Source of the DNA: Levilactobacillus senmaizukei DSM 21775 = NBRC 103853
Lineage (GTDB): Bacteria; Bacillota; Bacilli; Lactobacillales; Lactobacillaceae
Assembly (NCBI RefSeq): GCF_001592085.1
Contig: NZ_BCWD01000004.1
Location: 1-64,000, forward strand
Reading direction: 5' to 3'
DNA length: 64,000 nt
Shown here: in pieces, positions 25,671-36,767 of the stretch
Position numbering within the stretch: the stretch's first letter is position 1
How the letters are laid out: the number at the start of each line of letters is the position of its first letter
Translations under genes and position numbers: made by a program
Notes under the pieces: model-generated
The model's database searches: none
What the model saw: only the letters and a program-made list of their open reading frames with translations
What the model was told of the DNA's origin: nothing

Positions 25671-27770
25671 ATGGCTAATACTCGTGAATTTCCGCTTGAG
25701 AAGACGCGTAACATCGGTATCATGGCCCACATCGATGCCGGGAAGACGACGACTACTGAGCGTATCCTGTATTATACTGGTAAAATCCATAAGATTGGTG
25801 AAACCCACGATGGGGCTTCACAAATGGACTGGATGGCCCAAGAACAAGAACGTGGGATTACCATCACTTCTGCAGCGACTACTGCGGAATGGAAGAAGCA
25901 CCGGATCAACATCATTGATACCCCAGGACACGTTGACTTTACTGTTGAAGTTGAACGTTCCCTCCGTGTCTTAGATGGTGCCGTTGCCGTATTGGATGCC
26001 CAAGCTGGTGTTGAACCTCAAACTGAAACGGTTTGGCGTCAAGCATCTGACTTCGACGTTCCACGTATTGTTTTCGTAAACAAGATGGACAAGCTGGGTG
26101 CCGACTTCGACTTCTCAGTTAACTCAATCCACGAACGTTTACAAGCTAATGCACTTGCATTGCAAATGACTATTGGTGCCGAAGACGACTTTACCGGTGT
26201 GGTTGACTTAATCGAAATGAAAGCCTACGTCTACGATAAGGATGAATTAGGTTCTTCATGGGATACGGTTGACATTCCTGATGATATGAAGGAAGAAGCC
26301 CAAAAGCGTCATGAAGCTATGATCGAAAGCGTTGCTGACGTTGACGATGAAATCATGGAAAAGTACCTCGAAGGTGAAGAAATCACCAAAGCCGAATTGA
26401 AGGCCGCTATCCGTCGGGCAACGTTGAAGCTGGAATTATTCCCAGTCTTCGCCGGTTCTGCCTTCAAGGATAAGGGTGTTCAGATGTTAATGGATGCCGT
26501 TGTGGACTACTTACCATCCCCATTGGATGTTAAGCCATACAACGCAACTGTTCCTGACACTGAAGAAGCCGTTGAATTACGTGCCGATGATGACGCGCCA
26601 TTCGCTGCCTTAGCATTTAAGGTGGCAACTGACCCATTCGTTGGTCGTTTGACTTACATCCGGGTTTACTCCGGTACTCTGGAAGCTGGTTCTTACGTAT
26701 TGAACGCTACGAAGGACAAGCGTGAACGGGTTGGTCGTTTGCTGCAAATGCATTCAAATCACCGTCAAGAAATTCCAGAAGTCTTCTCCGGTGATATTGC
26801 TGGGGCCATCGGTTTGAAGAACACCACTACTGGTGATTCTTTGACTGACCCAGATCACCCATTACATTTGGAATCAATGGACTTCCCTGAACCAGTTATC
26901 CAGGTTGCCATTGAACCAAAGACGAAGGCTGACCAAGCAAAGATGAACGTTGCTCTTCAGAAACTTTCTGAAGAAGACCCAACTTTGAAGGCTGAAACGA
27001 ACCCTGAAACTGGTGAAACTTTACTTGCTGGGATGGGTGAACTGGCTTTGGATATCATCATCGACCGGATGAAGCGTGAATTCAAGGTTGAAGCTAACAT
27101 TGGTGCCCCACAAGTTGCCTACCGTGAAGCCTTCACGAAGTCAACTAAGGTCCAAGGTAAGTTCGTTCGTCAATCTGGTGGTAAAGGTCAATATGGTGAC
27201 GTTTGGATTGAATTCACCCCTAACGAACGTGGTAAGGGTTACGAATTCGAAGACGCCATCGTCGGTGGGGTTGTTCCTCGTGAATTTATCCCTTCAGTTG
27301 ACCAAGGTCTGAAGGAAGCCATGGCAAACGGTGTCTTAGCCGGTTACCCATTGGTTGACGTTAAGGCCAAGTTATACGATGGTAGTTACCATGAAGTCGA
27401 TTCTAGTGAAGCTGCCTTTAAGGTTGCTGCATCATTGGCTTTACGTAAGGCTGTTCAAAGTGCCGGTCCAGTTATTCTTGAACCAATCATGAAGGTTGAT
27501 ATCATGGTTCCTGAAGAATACATGGGTGATATCATGGGCCAAGTTACCGCACGTCGTGGTAAGGTTGATGGTATGGAAGCACGTGGTAACGCACAAATGA
27601 TTCATTCATTCGTTCCGTTATCCGAAATGTTCGGTTACGCGACGACGTTACGTTCTGCATCTCAAGGTCGTGGTACCTTTACCATGACGTTTGACCACTA
27701 CGAACCAACGCCTAAGAGCGTTCAAGCTGACATTATCAAGAAGAACGGTGGCACTCCAGTCGAAGACTAG
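25671..27770 (+). CDS. fusA: Elongation factor G
   Basis: A 699-residue translocase GTPase. The G1 motif AHIDAGKT is at 19-26, G3 is DTPGHVDF and G4 is [10 protein letters not shown]; domains II-V follow, with RGQGTFTM-type sequence (RGRGTFTM-like SQGRGTFTM) near the C-terminus. It drives tRNA-mRNA translocation and, with RRF, ribosome recycling. ATG 25671 gives the expected [14 protein letters not shown]; its Shine-Dalgarno GAGAGGAG is unusually far (about 13 bp). In many Firmicutes tuf follows fusA; here a terminator and an unrelated transporter follow. Confidence 0.99.
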   Translation: MANTREFPLEKTRNIGIMAHIDAGKTTTTERILYYTGKIHKIGETHDGASQMDWMAQEQERGITITSAATTAEWKKHRINIIDTPGHVDFTVEVERSLRVLDGAVAVLDAQAGVEPQTETVWRQASDFDVPRIVFVNKMDKLGADFDFSVNSIHERLQANALALQMTIGAEDDFTGVVDLIEMKAYVYDKDELGSSWDTVDIPDDMKEEAQKRHEAMIESVADVDDEIMEKYLEGEEITKAELKAAIRRATLKLELFPVFAGSAFKDKGVQMLMDAVVDYLPSPLDVKPYNATVPDTEEAVELRADDDAPFAALAFKVATDPFVGRLTYIRVYSGTLEAGSYVLNATKDKRERVGRLLQMHSNHRQEIPEVFSGDIAGAIGLKNTTTGDSLTDPDHPLHLESMDFPEPVIQVAIEPKTKADQAKMNVALQKLSEEDPTLKAETNPETGETLLAGMGELALDIIIDRMKREFKVEANIGAPQVAYREAFTKSTKVQGKFVRQSGGKGQYGDVWIEFTPNERGKGYEFEDAIVGGVVPREFIPSVDQGLKEAMANGVLAGYPLVDVKAKLYDGSYHEVDSSEAAFKVAASLALRKAVQSAGPVILEPIMKVDIMVPEEYMGDIMGQVTARRGKVDGMEARGNAQMIHSFVPLSEMFGYATTLRSASQGRGTFTMTFDHYEPTPKSVQADIIKKNGGTPVED

Positions 27771-27784
27771 TCCTGTCATTTTTC

Positions 27785-27824
27785 AAAAAGCATGTCTCTA
27801 CTTCGGTAGGGACGTGCTTTTTTT
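27785..27824 (+). terminator. Terminator after fusA with UUCG loop
   Basis: A 13-bp stem (27789-27801 with 27806-27818, two to three G-U pairs) capped by TTCG and followed by T7. Confidence 0.95.
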
Positions 27825-27922
27825 GCTGAAAATTTTAACCACGGTCTGTGCCGCTTGTGCGGTATAATAGTGGTCAACATTGAAGTTAGAGCAGACAAAG
27901 TTATTGAGGTGGTTTGAGAATC

Positions 27923-29245
27923 ATGGAAGAGTTATTTGAACGAGCACCAATCCCTAAAGCATATTTCAAGTTAGCGTTGCCGGTGGTTCTTGGCATGGTT
28001 GCTAGTATGGTCTATAACCTAGCAGACACTTATTTTGTCGCGCAAACGCAAAATACGGACCTCGTTGCCGGAGTGGCGTTGTGCACGCCACTATTTTCAC
28101 TTCTTTTGGCCTTGGGTGATATCTTTGGCTTGGGCGGGAGCTCACTGATCTCTCGCTTATTAGGAGAGAAAGACTATGCCACAGGACGTCGGGTGAGCAG
28201 CTTTTGTTTGTATGGGGCTTTAGTTGCCGGCGTTGTGGTAACCATCTTTCTATTACTGTTTACGAAACCAATTTTAGGTTTGTTTGGTGCGACAACTGCC
28301 ACGGCCCCGTATGCCAGACAGTTTTATCGAATCATGGTTTTCGGAGCGGTGCCCATCATGGTGTCGTTAGTGCCGGGTAACCTTATTCGAACTGAAGGGT
28401 TTGCAACCCAGTCGATGGTTGGCACGATGATTGGTACCGGAGTCACGATTATCCTGGACCCTATCCTAATCTTTCCGATGGGGATGGGAGCAGCTGGGGC
28501 AGCATTAGCCACAGTTATTGGGTATAGCGTTTCGGCTATCGTGCTGGTTTGGCAAACGAAACGTTACTGTCGAGTAATTTCGATTGATATCCGTCAGAGT
28601 CGAGTTAATTGGCAATTAGTTCGCCAGATTTTATTTATCGGTATTCCCGGGGCTCTCACCAATATCATGCAGGCTTTCGGAACGACCGTTTTGAACCGTT
28701 ATTTGGCAAATTATGGGCCAACTCGGGTAGCCGCCATGGGGATTGTTCTTAAGGTCTATCTAATTGTGATGTTAGTCATGATCGGCTTTGCGTTTGGTGC
28801 TCAGCCCTTGGTAGGCTACACCTATGGGGCCCAGGCAATGGAACGATTTCGTCGGGTTTTACGGTTTGACCTGTTAATTGAAGTCGGCTACGCCTTAGTG
28901 GTAGCAGTGATTATGATGGTACTTGCGCCGCAAATCATTGGTCTTTTCTTGAAAGATTCGGCGGTTATTACGGCTGGTACGCTGATGCTACGGGCATTCC
29001 TGTCTACGACACCATTTGTCGGGGCAATACTGGTCTATACGACGGTCTTTCAAAGTACTGGTAAAGCTGGTGGGGCATTTATTATGTCGATTGCCCGGCA
29101 AGGGATCGTGTTTTATTTCATGATCGTTGTAGCTGCAAGGCTCTTTGGATACAACGGGATTATTTGGGCCCAGCCAGCAGCGGATGTGGTAACCTGTCTA
29201 CTGGGATTGGGACTGGCTCGCACCATTTTTAAACGCCCGGCCTAA
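27923..29245 (+). CDS. MATE-family efflux transporter
   Basis: A 440-residue, 12-helix membrane protein of the multidrug and toxic compound extrusion family, with two homologous halves. The first begins FKLALPVVLGMVASMVYNLADTYFVAQ, here shown by its parts LALPVVLGM and NLADTYFV; the second begins ILFIGIPGALTNIMQ. Substrates may be drugs, dyes or metabolites, exchanged for Na+ or H+. ATG 27923 has TGAGGTGG at a good distance; a TTG at 27914 is too close to that site. A TATAAT at 27863 with no clear -35 may be its promoter. No terminator is visible downstream. Confidence 0.9.
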   Translation: MEELFERAPIPKAYFKLALPVVLGMVASMVYNLADTYFVAQTQNTDLVAGVALCTPLFSLLLALGDIFGLGGSSLISRLLGEKDYATGRRVSSFCLYGALVAGVVVTIFLLLFTKPILGLFGATTATAPYARQFYRIMVFGAVPIMVSLVPGNLIRTEGFATQSMVGTMIGTGVTIILDPILIFPMGMGAAGAALATVIGYSVSAIVLVWQTKRYCRVISIDIRQSRVNWQLVRQILFIGIPGALTNIMQAFGTTVLNRYLANYGPTRVAAMGIVLKVYLIVMLVMIGFAFGAQPLVGYTYGAQAMERFRRVLRFDLLIEVGYALVVAVIMMVLAPQIIGLFLKDSAVITAGTLMLRAFLSTTPFVGAILVYTTVFQSTGKAGGAFIMSIARQGIVFYFMIVVAARLFGYNGIIWAQPAADVVTCLLGLGLARTIFKRPA

Positions 29246-29456
29246 TGGCCCTTAGCGCTTACGAGACAGTACTTGTTGGCGTTTGTAGATTATGATAGGG
29301 GCATAAAGCTTCTATATTAATAGGTAAAGTTAATTCCCAAGTCAAAAAAATGGACAAGAATCAAAGATGAAATTATTTATATTCGTTCGATAAAGTTATG
29401 ACTGATGAAGCCGACCCTTATTTCACAAAAAGATTTGGGAAATTCCCCGAAAAGCC
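29246..29456. other. Non-coding AT-rich stretch before the S10 promoter
   Basis: No gene, terminator or strong promoter is visible. It holds scattered TATGAT-like sequences and an 11-bp near-palindrome GGGAAATTCCC (29437-29447) just upstream of the S10 -35. Confidence 0.5.
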
Positions 29457-29485
29457 TTGTCATGCGGCACTTTATTTAGTATGAT
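29457..29485 (+). promoter_or_regulatory. Promoter of the S10-spc-alpha cluster
   Basis: TTGTCA (29457-29462), 17 bp, TATGAT (29480-29485). Transcription from about 29492. Confidence 0.87.
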
Positions 29486-29491
29486 AGTCAA

Positions 29492-29653
29492 GTGCTGAAT
29501 TTCTGAGGGTATTTTTGTGCCCACGGGGTAAGCTCAAAAGTTTAAGCGATGATGTGGGAGATTGCGACACACCCGGCCGCTTTGCCATGAGGGTGTGGCG
29601 GGAATTTCCACGGAGTTAGTCTTATTTTTAAAATAGACGAAGGAGGGAACACA
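29492..29653 (+). promoter_or_regulatory. Structured leader of the S10 operon
   Basis: The 160-nt leader contains CACACCC (29568-29574) paired with GGGTGTG (29591-29597), a GGGTATTTTTGTGCCC hairpin upstream, and a hairpin around ATTTTTAAAAT just before the ribosome-binding site. Ribosomal protein L4 regulates S10 leaders in several bacteria; whether it does so here is unknown. No terminator-like T tract follows the main stem. Confidence 0.5.
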
Positions 29654-29962
29654 ATGGCAAAACAAAAAATTCGGATTCGGTTGAAGGCATACGAACATCG
29701 TATCCTTGACCAATCAGCGGACAAGATCGTTGAAACAGCTAAGAGAACTGGTGCCACTATTTCTGGTCCAATTCCATTACCAACTGAACGGACGATTTAC
29801 ACCGTATTACGTTCACCACATAAGTTTAAGGACTCACGTGAACAATTCGAAATGCGGACGCACAAGCGTTTGATTGATATCGTTAACCCAACGCCAAAGA
29901 CAGTTGACTCATTAATGAAGCTCGACCTGCCTAGCGGTGTTGACATCGAAATCAAGTTATAA
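29654..29962 (+). CDS. rpsJ: 30S ribosomal protein S10
   Basis: A 102-residue S10/NusE, with the expected start [15 protein letters not shown] and the loop [16 protein letters not shown]. Beside its 30S role it partners NusB in antitermination. AAGGAGGG lies 8 bp before ATG 29654. First gene of the cluster. Confidence 0.99.
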   Translation: MAKQKIRIRLKAYEHRILDQSADKIVETAKRTGATISGPIPLPTERTIYTVLRSPHKFKDSREQFEMRTHKRLIDIVNPTPKTVDSLMKLDLPSGVDIEIKL

Positions 29963-30002
29963 TTTTCAAAGCAACTAATACAATATAATCGGAGGTGTAC
30001 TC

Positions 30003-30653
30003 ATGACCACAAAAGGAATCTTAGGGAAAAAGGTCGGGATGACGCAAGTCTTCACAGAAGCAGGTGAATTAATCCCAGTTACTGTCGTCGAAGCAACGCC
30101 AAACGTTGTGTTACAAGTTAAGACGATGGAAAACGACGGTTACAATGCTATCCAACTTGGTTACCAAGACAAGCGTGAAGTACTCAGCAATAAGCCCGAA
30201 CAAGGTCATGTAGCAAAAGCAAACACGACTCCTAAGCGCTTCATTCGTGAATTCAAAGATGTTGAGCTGGGAGATTACAAGGTAGCAGATGAAGTTAAAG
30301 TTGATACCTTCCAAGCAGGAGACATCGTTGATGTCACCGGTATCACAAAAGGTCATGGATACCAAGGTAACATTCACAAGGACGGCCAAAGCCGTGGCCC
30401 TATGGCCCATGGTTCTCGTTACCACCGTCGTCCAGGTTCACTGGGTGCCATCATTAACCGGGTATTCCCTGGCATGAAGCTTCCAGGTCGGATGGGTAAC
30501 AAGCGTGTTACTATCCAGAACCTTGTCGTTGTAAAGGCAGATGTTGATAACAACGTTCTGTTGATTAAAGGTAATGTGCCTGGTGCCAACAAGTCACTCG
30601 TTACGGTTAAGAGTGCTGTTCGCCCACCACGTCCTAAGCAATCTGAAAAATAA
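30003..30653 (+). CDS. rplC: 50S ribosomal protein L3
   Basis: A 216-residue early-assembly 23S-binding protein: [15 protein letters not shown] at the start, and the extended loop with [13 protein letters not shown] reaching the peptidyl transferase centre. Shine-Dalgarno GGAGGTG. Follows rpsJ by 40 bp in the same operon. Confidence 0.99.
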   Translation: MTTKGILGKKVGMTQVFTEAGELIPVTVVEATPNVVLQVKTMENDGYNAIQLGYQDKREVLSNKPEQGHVAKANTTPKRFIREFKDVELGDYKVADEVKVDTFQAGDIVDVTGITKGHGYQGNIHKDGQSRGPMAHGSRYHRRPGSLGAIINRVFPGMKLPGRMGNKRVTIQNLVVVKADVDNNVLLIKGNVPGANKSLVTVKSAVRPPRPKQSEK

Positions 30654-30674
30654 TTAGGAAGGGAGGATAATTAA

Positions 30675-31298
30675 ATGACAAGCGTAGCATTATACAAACA
30701 AGATGGTAGCCAAAACGGCAATGTTGATTTGAACGCCGATGTATTCGGCATCGAGCCTAACGAAAATGTCGTATTCGACACGATTTTGATGCAACGAGCT
30801 TCCATGCGCCAAGGGACTCACGCCGTAAAAAACCGGAGTGCAGTTCGTGGTGGTGGTAAGAAGCCATGGCGTCAAAAAGGTACTGGTCGGGCACGTCAAG
30901 GTTCCATTCGTTCACCACAATGGGTCGGTGGTGGTGTGGTCTTTGGACCAACCCCTCGCTCATACAGTTACCGCCTTCCTAAGAAGGTTAGCCGTTTAGC
31001 ATTGAAGTCAGTTCTTTCACAAAAGGTTCTGGATGAAAGCTTCGTCGTTGTAGACGCATTAGCTTTTGACGCTCCTAAGACGAAAGAATTTGCTGCAGTG
31101 CTGGCTGGTTTGAATGTCACGACCAAGACGTTAGTTGTCCTTGAAGACGATAACGTTGTTGCTGCATTAGCAGCCCGGAACTTAGCTAACGTTAAGGTAA
31201 TTCCTGCCAAAGGCTTGAATGTCCTCGATGTTGCTGATGCCGATAAGTTAGTGATTACCCAACCAGCTCTTTCTCAAGTAGAGGAGGTGCTCGCATAA
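30675..31298 (+). CDS. rplD: 50S ribosomal protein L4
   Basis: A 207-residue exit-tunnel protein with the conserved loop [20 protein letters not shown], whose tip is linked to macrolide sensitivity and is unaltered. L4 can repress S10 operons. AGGGAGGAT precedes ATG 30675. Its stop overlaps the rplW start (TAATG), implying translational coupling. Confidence 0.99.
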   Translation: MTSVALYKQDGSQNGNVDLNADVFGIEPNENVVFDTILMQRASMRQGTHAVKNRSAVRGGGKKPWRQKGTGRARQGSIRSPQWVGGGVVFGPTPRSYSYRLPKKVSRLALKSVLSQKVLDESFVVVDALAFDAPKTKEFAAVLAGLNVTTKTLVVLEDDNVVAALAARNLANVKVIPAKGLNVLDVADADKLVITQPALSQVEEVLA

Positions 31299-31585
31299 TG
31301 GAATCACGCGACATTATTTTACGTCCAGTTGTCACTGAAGCAACGATGGCAACCATGGATGAAAAGCGTTACACCTTTGACGTTGATTTACGAGCAACCA
31401 AGACACAAGTCAAGCATGCCATTGAAGACATCTTTGACGTTAAGGTCGTTAAGGTCAACATCATGAACTTAAAAGGTAAGAAGAAGCGTCAAGGTCGTTA
31501 CGAAGGCTTCACTAAGAAGCGTCGTAAGGCTATTGTCAGCTTATCTGCCGACTCAAAAGAAATCAAGTTCTTCAACGAAGACTAA
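31298..31585 (+). CDS. rplW: 50S ribosomal protein L23
   Basis: A 95-residue protein at the tunnel exit, docking site for trigger factor and SRP. Motifs [20 protein letters not shown] and [12 protein letters not shown] fit the family. Starts on the last base of the rplD stop codon, with GAGGAGGTG inside rplD as ribosome-binding site. Confidence 0.99.
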   Translation: MESRDIILRPVVTEATMATMDEKRYTFDVDLRATKTQVKHAIEDIFDVKVVKVNIMNLKGKKKRQGRYEGFTKKRRKAIVSLSADSKEIKFFNED

Positions 31586-31611
31586 AATTTCAATTATAGG
31601 AGGGAAATAAC

Positions 31612-32460
31612 GTGGCGATTAAGAAATACAAACCAACAAGCAATGGTCGTCGTAATATGACGGGTTTGGTTTACAAAGACGTCATCACTAAGACGACTCC
31701 TGAAAAGTCATTGCTTGATTCACAAAGTCATTCTGCCGGCCGTAACAATGCTGGGAAGATGACTGTCCGTCATCGTGGCGGTGGTAACAAGCGTCAATAC
31801 CGGATCATCGACTTTAAGCGTATTAAGGATGATGTTCCAGCAACTGTTAAGGCAATCGAATACGACCCTAACCGGACCGCTAACATTGCTTTACTTGTTT
31901 ACGCCGATGGTATCAAATCTTACATCATCGCACCTAAGGGCTTAAAGGTTGGCGACAAAGTTCAATCTGGTCCTGAAGCCGATATCAAGATTGGTAACAC
32001 TTTGCCATTAGCTAACATTCCTTTTGGGACTGTTATTCACAACATTGAATTGAAGCCTGGCAAGGGTGGCCAATTGGTCCGTTCTGCTGGTACCTCAGCT
32101 CAATTGTTAGGTAAGGCTAACGACGACAAGTACGTGTTAGTTCGGTTATCATCTGGTGAAGTTCGGATGGTTCTGAAGGTTAACCGTGCAACTATCGGTG
32201 CCGTAGGTAACGAAGAACATGAATTAGTTAACGTTGGTAAAGCTGGCCGTACTCGTTGGGCTGGTCAACGTCCTCACGTTCGTGGGTCAGTTATGAACCC
32301 TAACGATCACCCACATGGTGGTGGTGAAGGTAAGGCTCCCGTTGGGTTACCATCTCCTCTTTCTCCATGGGGTAAGAAGACTGTTGGTAAGAAGACGCGT
32401 TCTAAGAAGAACAAGACTGAGAAGTTCATTGTTCGTCACCGTAAAGGTTCCAAGATGTAA
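31612..32460 (+). CDS. rplB: 50S ribosomal protein L2
   Basis: A 282-residue primary rRNA-binding protein, [17 protein letters not shown], with the peptidyl-transferase-proximal block [17 protein letters not shown] intact, including the His essential for activity in characterised homologues. GTG start at 31612 after TAGGAGGG. A 78-bp spacer to rpsS follows. Confidence 0.99.
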   Translation: MAIKKYKPTSNGRRNMTGLVYKDVITKTTPEKSLLDSQSHSAGRNNAGKMTVRHRGGGNKRQYRIIDFKRIKDDVPATVKAIEYDPNRTANIALLVYADGIKSYIIAPKGLKVGDKVQSGPEADIKIGNTLPLANIPFGTVIHNIELKPGKGGQLVRSAGTSAQLLGKANDDKYVLVRLSSGEVRMVLKVNRATIGAVGNEEHELVNVGKAGRTRWAGQRPHVRGSVMNPNDHPHGGGEGKAPVGLPSPLSPWGKKTVGKKTRSKKNKTEKFIVRHRKGSKM

Positions 32461-32538
32461 TAATCCGGTTAACCGGATGTCAAGAGACCTGGTGTTCATC
32501 GTTATAGACGATGCGCCACAAGTAGAGGAGGTTTCATA

Positions 32539-32814
32539 ATGGGTCGTAGTTTGAAAAAAGGACCTTTCGCCGATGCGCACTTGTTAAACAAGATTAACGC
32601 ACAGAAAGATTCTGACAAGAAGGCCGTCATCAAGACCTGGTCCCGTCGGTCTACTATTTTCCCTAGCTTCATTGGTTATACCATTGCTGTTTATGATGGA
32701 CGGAAGCATGTACCAGTTTACGTTCAAGAAGACATGGTAGGCCACAAGCTTGGCGAATTCGTACCAACCCGGACTTTCCGTGGTCATGGTGGCGACGACA
32801 AAAAAACTCGTTGA
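32539..32814 (+). CDS. rpsS: 30S ribosomal protein S19
   Basis: A 91-residue protein of the 30S head: [53 protein letters not shown] precedes ATG 32539. Confidence 0.99.
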   Translation: MGRSLKKGPFADAHLLNKINAQKDSDKKAVIKTWSRRSTIFPSFIGYTIAVYDGRKHVPVYVQEDMVGHKLGEFVPTRTFRGHGGDDKKTR

Positions 32815-32830
32815 TAAGGAGGATTAACTA

Positions 32831-33187
32831 ATGGCTGAACAAGTTACATCAGCGCAAGCGACTGCCAAGACGGTTCGGATTGCTGCTCGCAAAATCCGCC
32901 TTGTCATCGATCTTATCCGCGGCAAGAGCGTCGCAGAAGCGCTAGCTATCTTACAGTTCACACCCCGTGGAGCATCACCGGTTGTGACGAAAGTTTTAAA
33001 CTCTGCAATTGCTAACGCAGAAAACAATTTTGACTTAGATCGTCAAGACTTAGTTGTTAGCGAAGCCTATGTGAACGAAGGACCAACCCTTAAGCGGTTC
33101 CGTCCTCGTGCCAAAGGCTCTGCTTCACCAATCAACAAGCGTACGAGTCACATTACGGTTGTTGTATCTGAAAAAGAGGAGGGATAA
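32831..33187 (+). CDS. rplV: 50S ribosomal protein L22
   Basis: A 118-residue exit-tunnel protein with a normal beta-hairpin tip ([17 protein letters not shown]), lacking the deletions or insertions seen in macrolide-resistant mutants. AAGGAGGAT precedes ATG 32831; rpsC starts 3 bp after its stop. Confidence 0.99.
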   Translation: MAEQVTSAQATAKTVRIAARKIRLVIDLIRGKSVAEALAILQFTPRGASPVVTKVLNSAIANAENNFDLDRQDLVVSEAYVNEGPTLKRFRPRAKGSASPINKRTSHITVVVSEKEEG

Positions 33188-33190
33188 CGC

Positions 33191-33850
33191 GTGGGTCAAA
33201 AAGTAAATCCAACTGGATTACGGGTCGGTATCATTCGCGACTGGGAAGCAAAGTGGTATGCTGAAAAGGATTTCGCTGCTTACCTGAAGGAAGACCTTCA
33301 AATCCGTAAATTCATCGAAAAGCGTCTTGAAGATGCTTCAGTATCAACTGTTGAGATTGAACGGGCTGCAAACCGCGTCAACATCTCAATTCACACTGCC
33401 AAGCCAGGTATGGTTATTGGTAAGGGTGGTTCCGAAGTTGAAAATCTCCGTAAGGAGTTAAACGACTTAACTGGCAAGCGTGTCCACATCAACATCGTGG
33501 AAATCAAGAAGCCAGATTTGGATGCCAAATTGGTCGGCGAAAACATTGCTCGTCAATTGGAAGGCCGTGTTGCTTTCCGTCGCGCTATGCGTGGGACGAT
33601 GCAACGGACTATGCGTTCTGGTGCCAAGGGTATTAAGACGCAAGTTGCTGGTCGTTTGAACGGTGCTGATATGTCCCGTGTCGAAAGCTATGCTGAAGGT
33701 ACAGTTCCTCTGCACACGTTACGTGCGGACATCGATTATGCATGGGTAGAAGCTCATACAACTTACGGTTCTCTGGGTGTTAAGACTTGGATCTACCGTG
33801 GTGAAATTTTACCTGAAAAGAAACAAACTAACGGACAAGGAGGGAAATAG
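33191..33850 (+). CDS. rpsC: 30S ribosomal protein S3
   Basis: A 219-residue mRNA-entry protein: [18 protein letters not shown], a KH domain with [12 protein letters not shown], and a C-terminal domain with [20 protein letters not shown] start at 33191 after GAGGAGGG, 3 bp after rplV; tightly coupled. Confidence 0.99.
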   Translation: MGQKVNPTGLRVGIIRDWEAKWYAEKDFAAYLKEDLQIRKFIEKRLEDASVSTVEIERAANRVNISIHTAKPGMVIGKGGSEVENLRKELNDLTGKRVHINIVEIKKPDLDAKLVGENIARQLEGRVAFRRAMRGTMQRTMRSGAKGIKTQVAGRLNGADMSRVESYAEGTVPLHTLRADIDYAWVEAHTTYGSLGVKTWIYRGEILPEKKQTNGQGGK

Positions 33851-33851
33851 C

Positions 33852-34286
33852 ATGCTGGTACCTAAGCGAGTAAAGTTCCGTCGTGTCCACCGTGGTAAGC
33901 TTCGTGGCGAAGCCAAGGGTGGTAAGAGTGTTGCTTTTGGTGACTTTGGTTTACAAGCTCTTGATTCTCATTGGATCACGAACCGTCAAATCGAAGCAGC
34001 CCGTGTTGCAATCACTCGTTATATGAAGCGTGGCGGGAAGGTCTGGATTAAGATTTTCCCTCACAAATCCTACACTGAAAAAGGTGTTGGGGTCCGGATG
34101 GGTAATGGTAAAGGTACGCCTGCTGGCTGGGTAGCCCCAGTCAAGCGTGGTAAGGTTATGTTTGAAGTGGGTGGCGTTTCAGAAGAGACCGCTCGCGAAG
34201 CCTTACGTTTAGCTGCCATGAAGCTTCCCGTTCGTACCAAGGTATTAACTCGAGAGGAAGTAGGTGGCGAATCTAATGAAGACTAA
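33852..34286 (+). CDS. rplP: 50S ribosomal protein L16
   Basis: A 144-residue protein: [58 protein letters not shown] 33852 lies 1 bp after the rpsC stop, with AAGGAGGG inside rpsC. The family length fits this start; upstream in-frame codons inside rpsC are not used. Confidence 0.99.
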   Translation: MLVPKRVKFRRVHRGKLRGEAKGGKSVAFGDFGLQALDSHWITNRQIEAARVAITRYMKRGGKVWIKIFPHKSYTEKGVGVRMGNGKGTPAGWVAPVKRGKVMFEVGGVSEETAREALRLAAMKLPVRTKVLTREEVGGESNED

Positions 34287-34470
34287 AGAAATCAACGACT
34301 TAACCACTGCTGAAATGCTCGATAAAGAAAAGAGCTACAAGGACGAATTATTTAACCTACGTTTCCAATTAGCAACTGGCCAGTTGGAAAACACCGCACG
34401 GTTGAAGCAAGTTCGTAAGAACATTGCGCGGATTAAAACCGCTCTTCGCCAACAAGAACTGAACAAGTAG
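34276..34470 (+). CDS. rpmC: 50S ribosomal protein L29
   Basis: A 64-residue two-helix protein, [15 protein letters not shown] ... [22 protein letters not shown] 34276 (with AGGTGG upstream) overlaps the end of rplP by 11 bp; a GTG at 34264 is an alternative that would add four residues. Confidence 0.97.
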   Translation: MKTKEINDLTTAEMLDKEKSYKDELFNLRFQLATGQLENTARLKQVRKNIARIKTALRQQELNK

Positions 34471-34498
34471 AATACGATAAAAAGGAGGTCACTAATAC

Positions 34499-34765
34499 AT
34501 GAGTGATGCACGTAATCACCGTAAGGTATATCGGGGTCGTGTTGTTTCCGATAAAATGGACAAAACGATCACTGTCGTCGTAGAAACGACGAAGACGGAT
34601 GCAAGATATGGCAAGCGTGTCAAGTACTCCAAGAAGTACAAGGCACATGATGAAAACAATGAAGCTCACACGGGCGATGTTGTTACGATCATGGAAACGC
34701 GGCCAATGTCTGCTACCAAGCGGTTCCGCTTAGTCGACATTGTTGAAAAAGCAGTAATCATTTAG
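34499..34765 (+). CDS. rpsQ: 30S ribosomal protein S17
   Basis: An 88-residue OB-fold primary rRNA-binding protein with [17 protein letters not shown] and the C-terminal region [29 protein letters not shown] precedes ATG 34499. Confidence 0.99.
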   Translation: MSDARNHRKVYRGRVVSDKMDKTITVVVETTKTDARYGKRVKYSKKYKAHDENNEAHTGDVVTIMETRPMSATKRFRLVDIVEKAVII

Positions 34766-34815
34766 GTGTCGTTTTTATCGTATTCTGAACTAGAACTGAA
34801 GGGAGGACACTAGCT

Positions 34816-35184
34816 GTGATCCAACAAGAAAGTCGATTAAAGGTTGCCGACAACTCCGGCGCCCGGGAAATCCTGACGATCAAGGTTCTGGGTGGCTCCA
34901 AGCGTCGCTACGCCGGAATTGGTGATATTATCGTTGCTACTGTCAAACAAGCAACACCAGGTGGCGTTGTCAAAAAAGGTGATGTTGTAAAGGCTGTTGT
35001 TGTACGTACGAAGTCTCGTGTACGTCGTAACGATGGGACTTACATCAGCTTCGATGAAAATGCTGCAGTGCTGATTAAAGACGACAAGAGCCCACAAGGG
35101 ACTCGGATCTTTGGGCCAGTTGCACGTGAATTACGTGACAACGACTACATGAAGATTATCTCATTAGCACCCGAAGTACTGTAA
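34816..35184 (+). CDS. rplN: 50S ribosomal protein L14
   Basis: A 122-residue protein with the canonical [19 protein letters not shown] start and [24 protein letters not shown] end. GTG start at 34816 after GGGAGGA. Confidence 0.99.
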   Translation: MIQQESRLKVADNSGAREILTIKVLGGSKRRYAGIGDIIVATVKQATPGGVVKKGDVVKAVVVRTKSRVRRNDGTYISFDENAAVLIKDDKSPQGTRIFGPVARELRDNDYMKIISLAPEVL

Positions 35185-35219
35185 TCAAGAATTGTTTTAA
35201 CAAGGAGGTGCCCACAGGA

Positions 35220-35531
35220 ATGCTTATTAAAACTGGTGACAAGGTCCGCGTGATCGCTGGCAAAGATAAAGGCAAAGAAGGAACTGTTTCTAAAGTTCTG
35301 AACGCTAAGAACCGCGTGATCGTTAAAGGCGTCAATATGATTAAGAAGCACCAAAAAGCTTCTCAAACTAATCCCCAAGGCGGAATTATTGATATTGAAG
35401 CACCAATTCACGCATCTAATGTTATGCTCGTCGATCCTTCGAACAACGAACCAACCCGGCTTGGCGTTCGAGTTGAAGATGGTCACAAAGTCCGGTTCTC
35501 TAAAAAGTCCGGCGAAACCATCGACAAATAA
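35220..35531 (+). CDS. rplX: 50S ribosomal protein L24
   Basis: A 103-residue assembly-initiator protein with a KOW motif ([16 protein letters not shown]). ATG 35220 is chosen because AAGGAGGTG (35202-35210) is 9 bp upstream; the GTG at 35208 is part of that site. Confidence 0.98.
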   Translation: MLIKTGDKVRVIAGKDKGKEGTVSKVLNAKNRVIVKGVNMIKKHQKASQTNPQGGIIDIEAPIHASNVMLVDPSNNEPTRLGVRVEDGHKVRFSKKSGETIDK

Positions 35532-35556
35532 TCATTGAAAGGAGGAACCTCATTTC

Positions 35557-36099
35557 ATGTCAGCTCGTTTAAAAGATAAATACGTTAGTGAAATTACACC
35601 AGCATTGGTGGAAAAATTCAATTACAGTTCTGTTATGCAGACACCTAAGATTGAAAAAATCGTATTGAACATGGGTGTTGGTGATGCTGTTGCCAACGCT
35701 AAGAACCTTGACGAAGCCGTTGAAGAGCTTGGTTTGATTTCTGGTCAAAAGCCTTTGGTTACTAAGGCCAAGAAGTCAATCGCAACCTTCCGTCTTCGTG
35801 AAGGCATGTCAATCGGTGCTAAGGTCACCCTTCGTGGAGACCGTATGTACGAATTCCTGGACAAATTGGTAAACGTGTCATTACCACGTGTTCGTGACTT
35901 CCATGGTGTTAGCTCCCGTGCCTTTGATGGTCGTGGGAACTACACGCTGGGTGTTAAGGAACAACTGATTTTCCCAGAAATTAACTTTGATAACGTTAAC
36001 CGTGTTCGTGGTTTGGACATCGTTATCGTTACGACGGCTAACACTGATGAAGAGTCACGTGAATTATTGACTCAATTCGGTATGCCGTTCGCACACTAA
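35557..36099 (+). CDS. rplE: 50S ribosomal protein L5
   Basis: A 180-residue 5S rRNA-binding protein. Motifs [21 protein letters not shown]-type [15 protein letters not shown], and [20 protein letters not shown] are present. GAAAGGAGG precedes ATG 35557. Confidence 0.99.
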   Translation: MSARLKDKYVSEITPALVEKFNYSSVMQTPKIEKIVLNMGVGDAVANAKNLDEAVEELGLISGQKPLVTKAKKSIATFRLREGMSIGAKVTLRGDRMYEFLDKLVNVSLPRVRDFHGVSSRAFDGRGNYTLGVKEQLIFPEINFDNVNRVRGLDIVIVTTANTDEESRELLTQFGMPFAH

Positions 36100-36119
36100 T
36101 ACAAGGAGGTTCACACAAA

Positions 36120-36305
36120 TTGGCTAAGAAATCTCAAATTGCTAAGAACAAGCGTCCTGCGAAGTTCTCTACTCAGAATTACACTCGTTGCGAACGTTGT
36201 GGACGTCCACACTCTGTTTATCAAAAGTTCCATCTTTGCCGTATCTGCATGCGCGATCTTGCCCACAAGGGTCAAATCCCTGGCATGAAGAAGGCTAGCT
36301 GGTAA
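36120..36305 (+). CDS. rpsZ: 30S ribosomal protein S14, zinc-binding type Z
   Basis: A 61-residue S14 of the short C+ class, with a four-cysteine zinc site CERCG...CRIC. TTG start at 36120 after AAGGAGGT. This is the zinc form; zinc-free long S14 paralogues replace it under zinc starvation in some bacilli, but none is in the window. Confidence 0.98.
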   Translation: MAKKSQIAKNKRPAKFSTQNYTRCERCGRPHSVYQKFHLCRICMRDLAHKGQIPGMKKASW

Positions 36306-36338
36306 CACGAATTTTAAACAAAGGGAGGGTAAACGTTA

Positions 36339-36737
36339 ATGTCCATGACTGATCCTATTGCAGACTTCTTGACGCGTATTCGTAACGCCAACATGGTTCG
36401 TCACGAATCACTCGAAGTACCTGCATCTAAAATTAAACGTGACATCGCTGAAATCCTGAAGCGCGAAGGTTTCATCCGTAATGTTGAATACATCGATGAT
36501 GACAAGCAAGGTATCATCCGTGTTTTCCTTAAGTACGGTAAGGATAACCAACGCGTTATCAGTGGTTTAAAGCGTATTTCAAAGCCCGGCTTACGTTCAT
36601 ACGTTAAGGCCGACTCTGTTCCAAAGGTATTAAACGGTTTGGGTATCGCCATCATCTCAACTTCTGAAGGTGTTGTCACTGATAAAGAAGCTCGAGCAAA
36701 GAAAATCGGTGGCGAAGTACTCGCTTACGTTTGGTAA
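36339..36737 (+). CDS. rpsH: 30S ribosomal protein S8
   Basis: A 132-residue primary 16S-binding protein: [24 protein letters not shown]-like [11 protein letters not shown], and the C-terminal [28 protein letters not shown] 36339 has GGGAGGG at 9 bp. S8 autoregulates spc operons in some bacteria. Confidence 0.99.
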   Translation: MSMTDPIADFLTRIRNANMVRHESLEVPASKIKRDIAEILKREGFIRNVEYIDDDKQGIIRVFLKYGKDNQRVISGLKRISKPGLRSYVKADSVPKVLNGLGIAIISTSEGVVTDKEARAKKIGGEVLAYVW

Positions 36738-36767
36738 TAACTTTTAAAAGATAGGAGGTGCCTTTCA

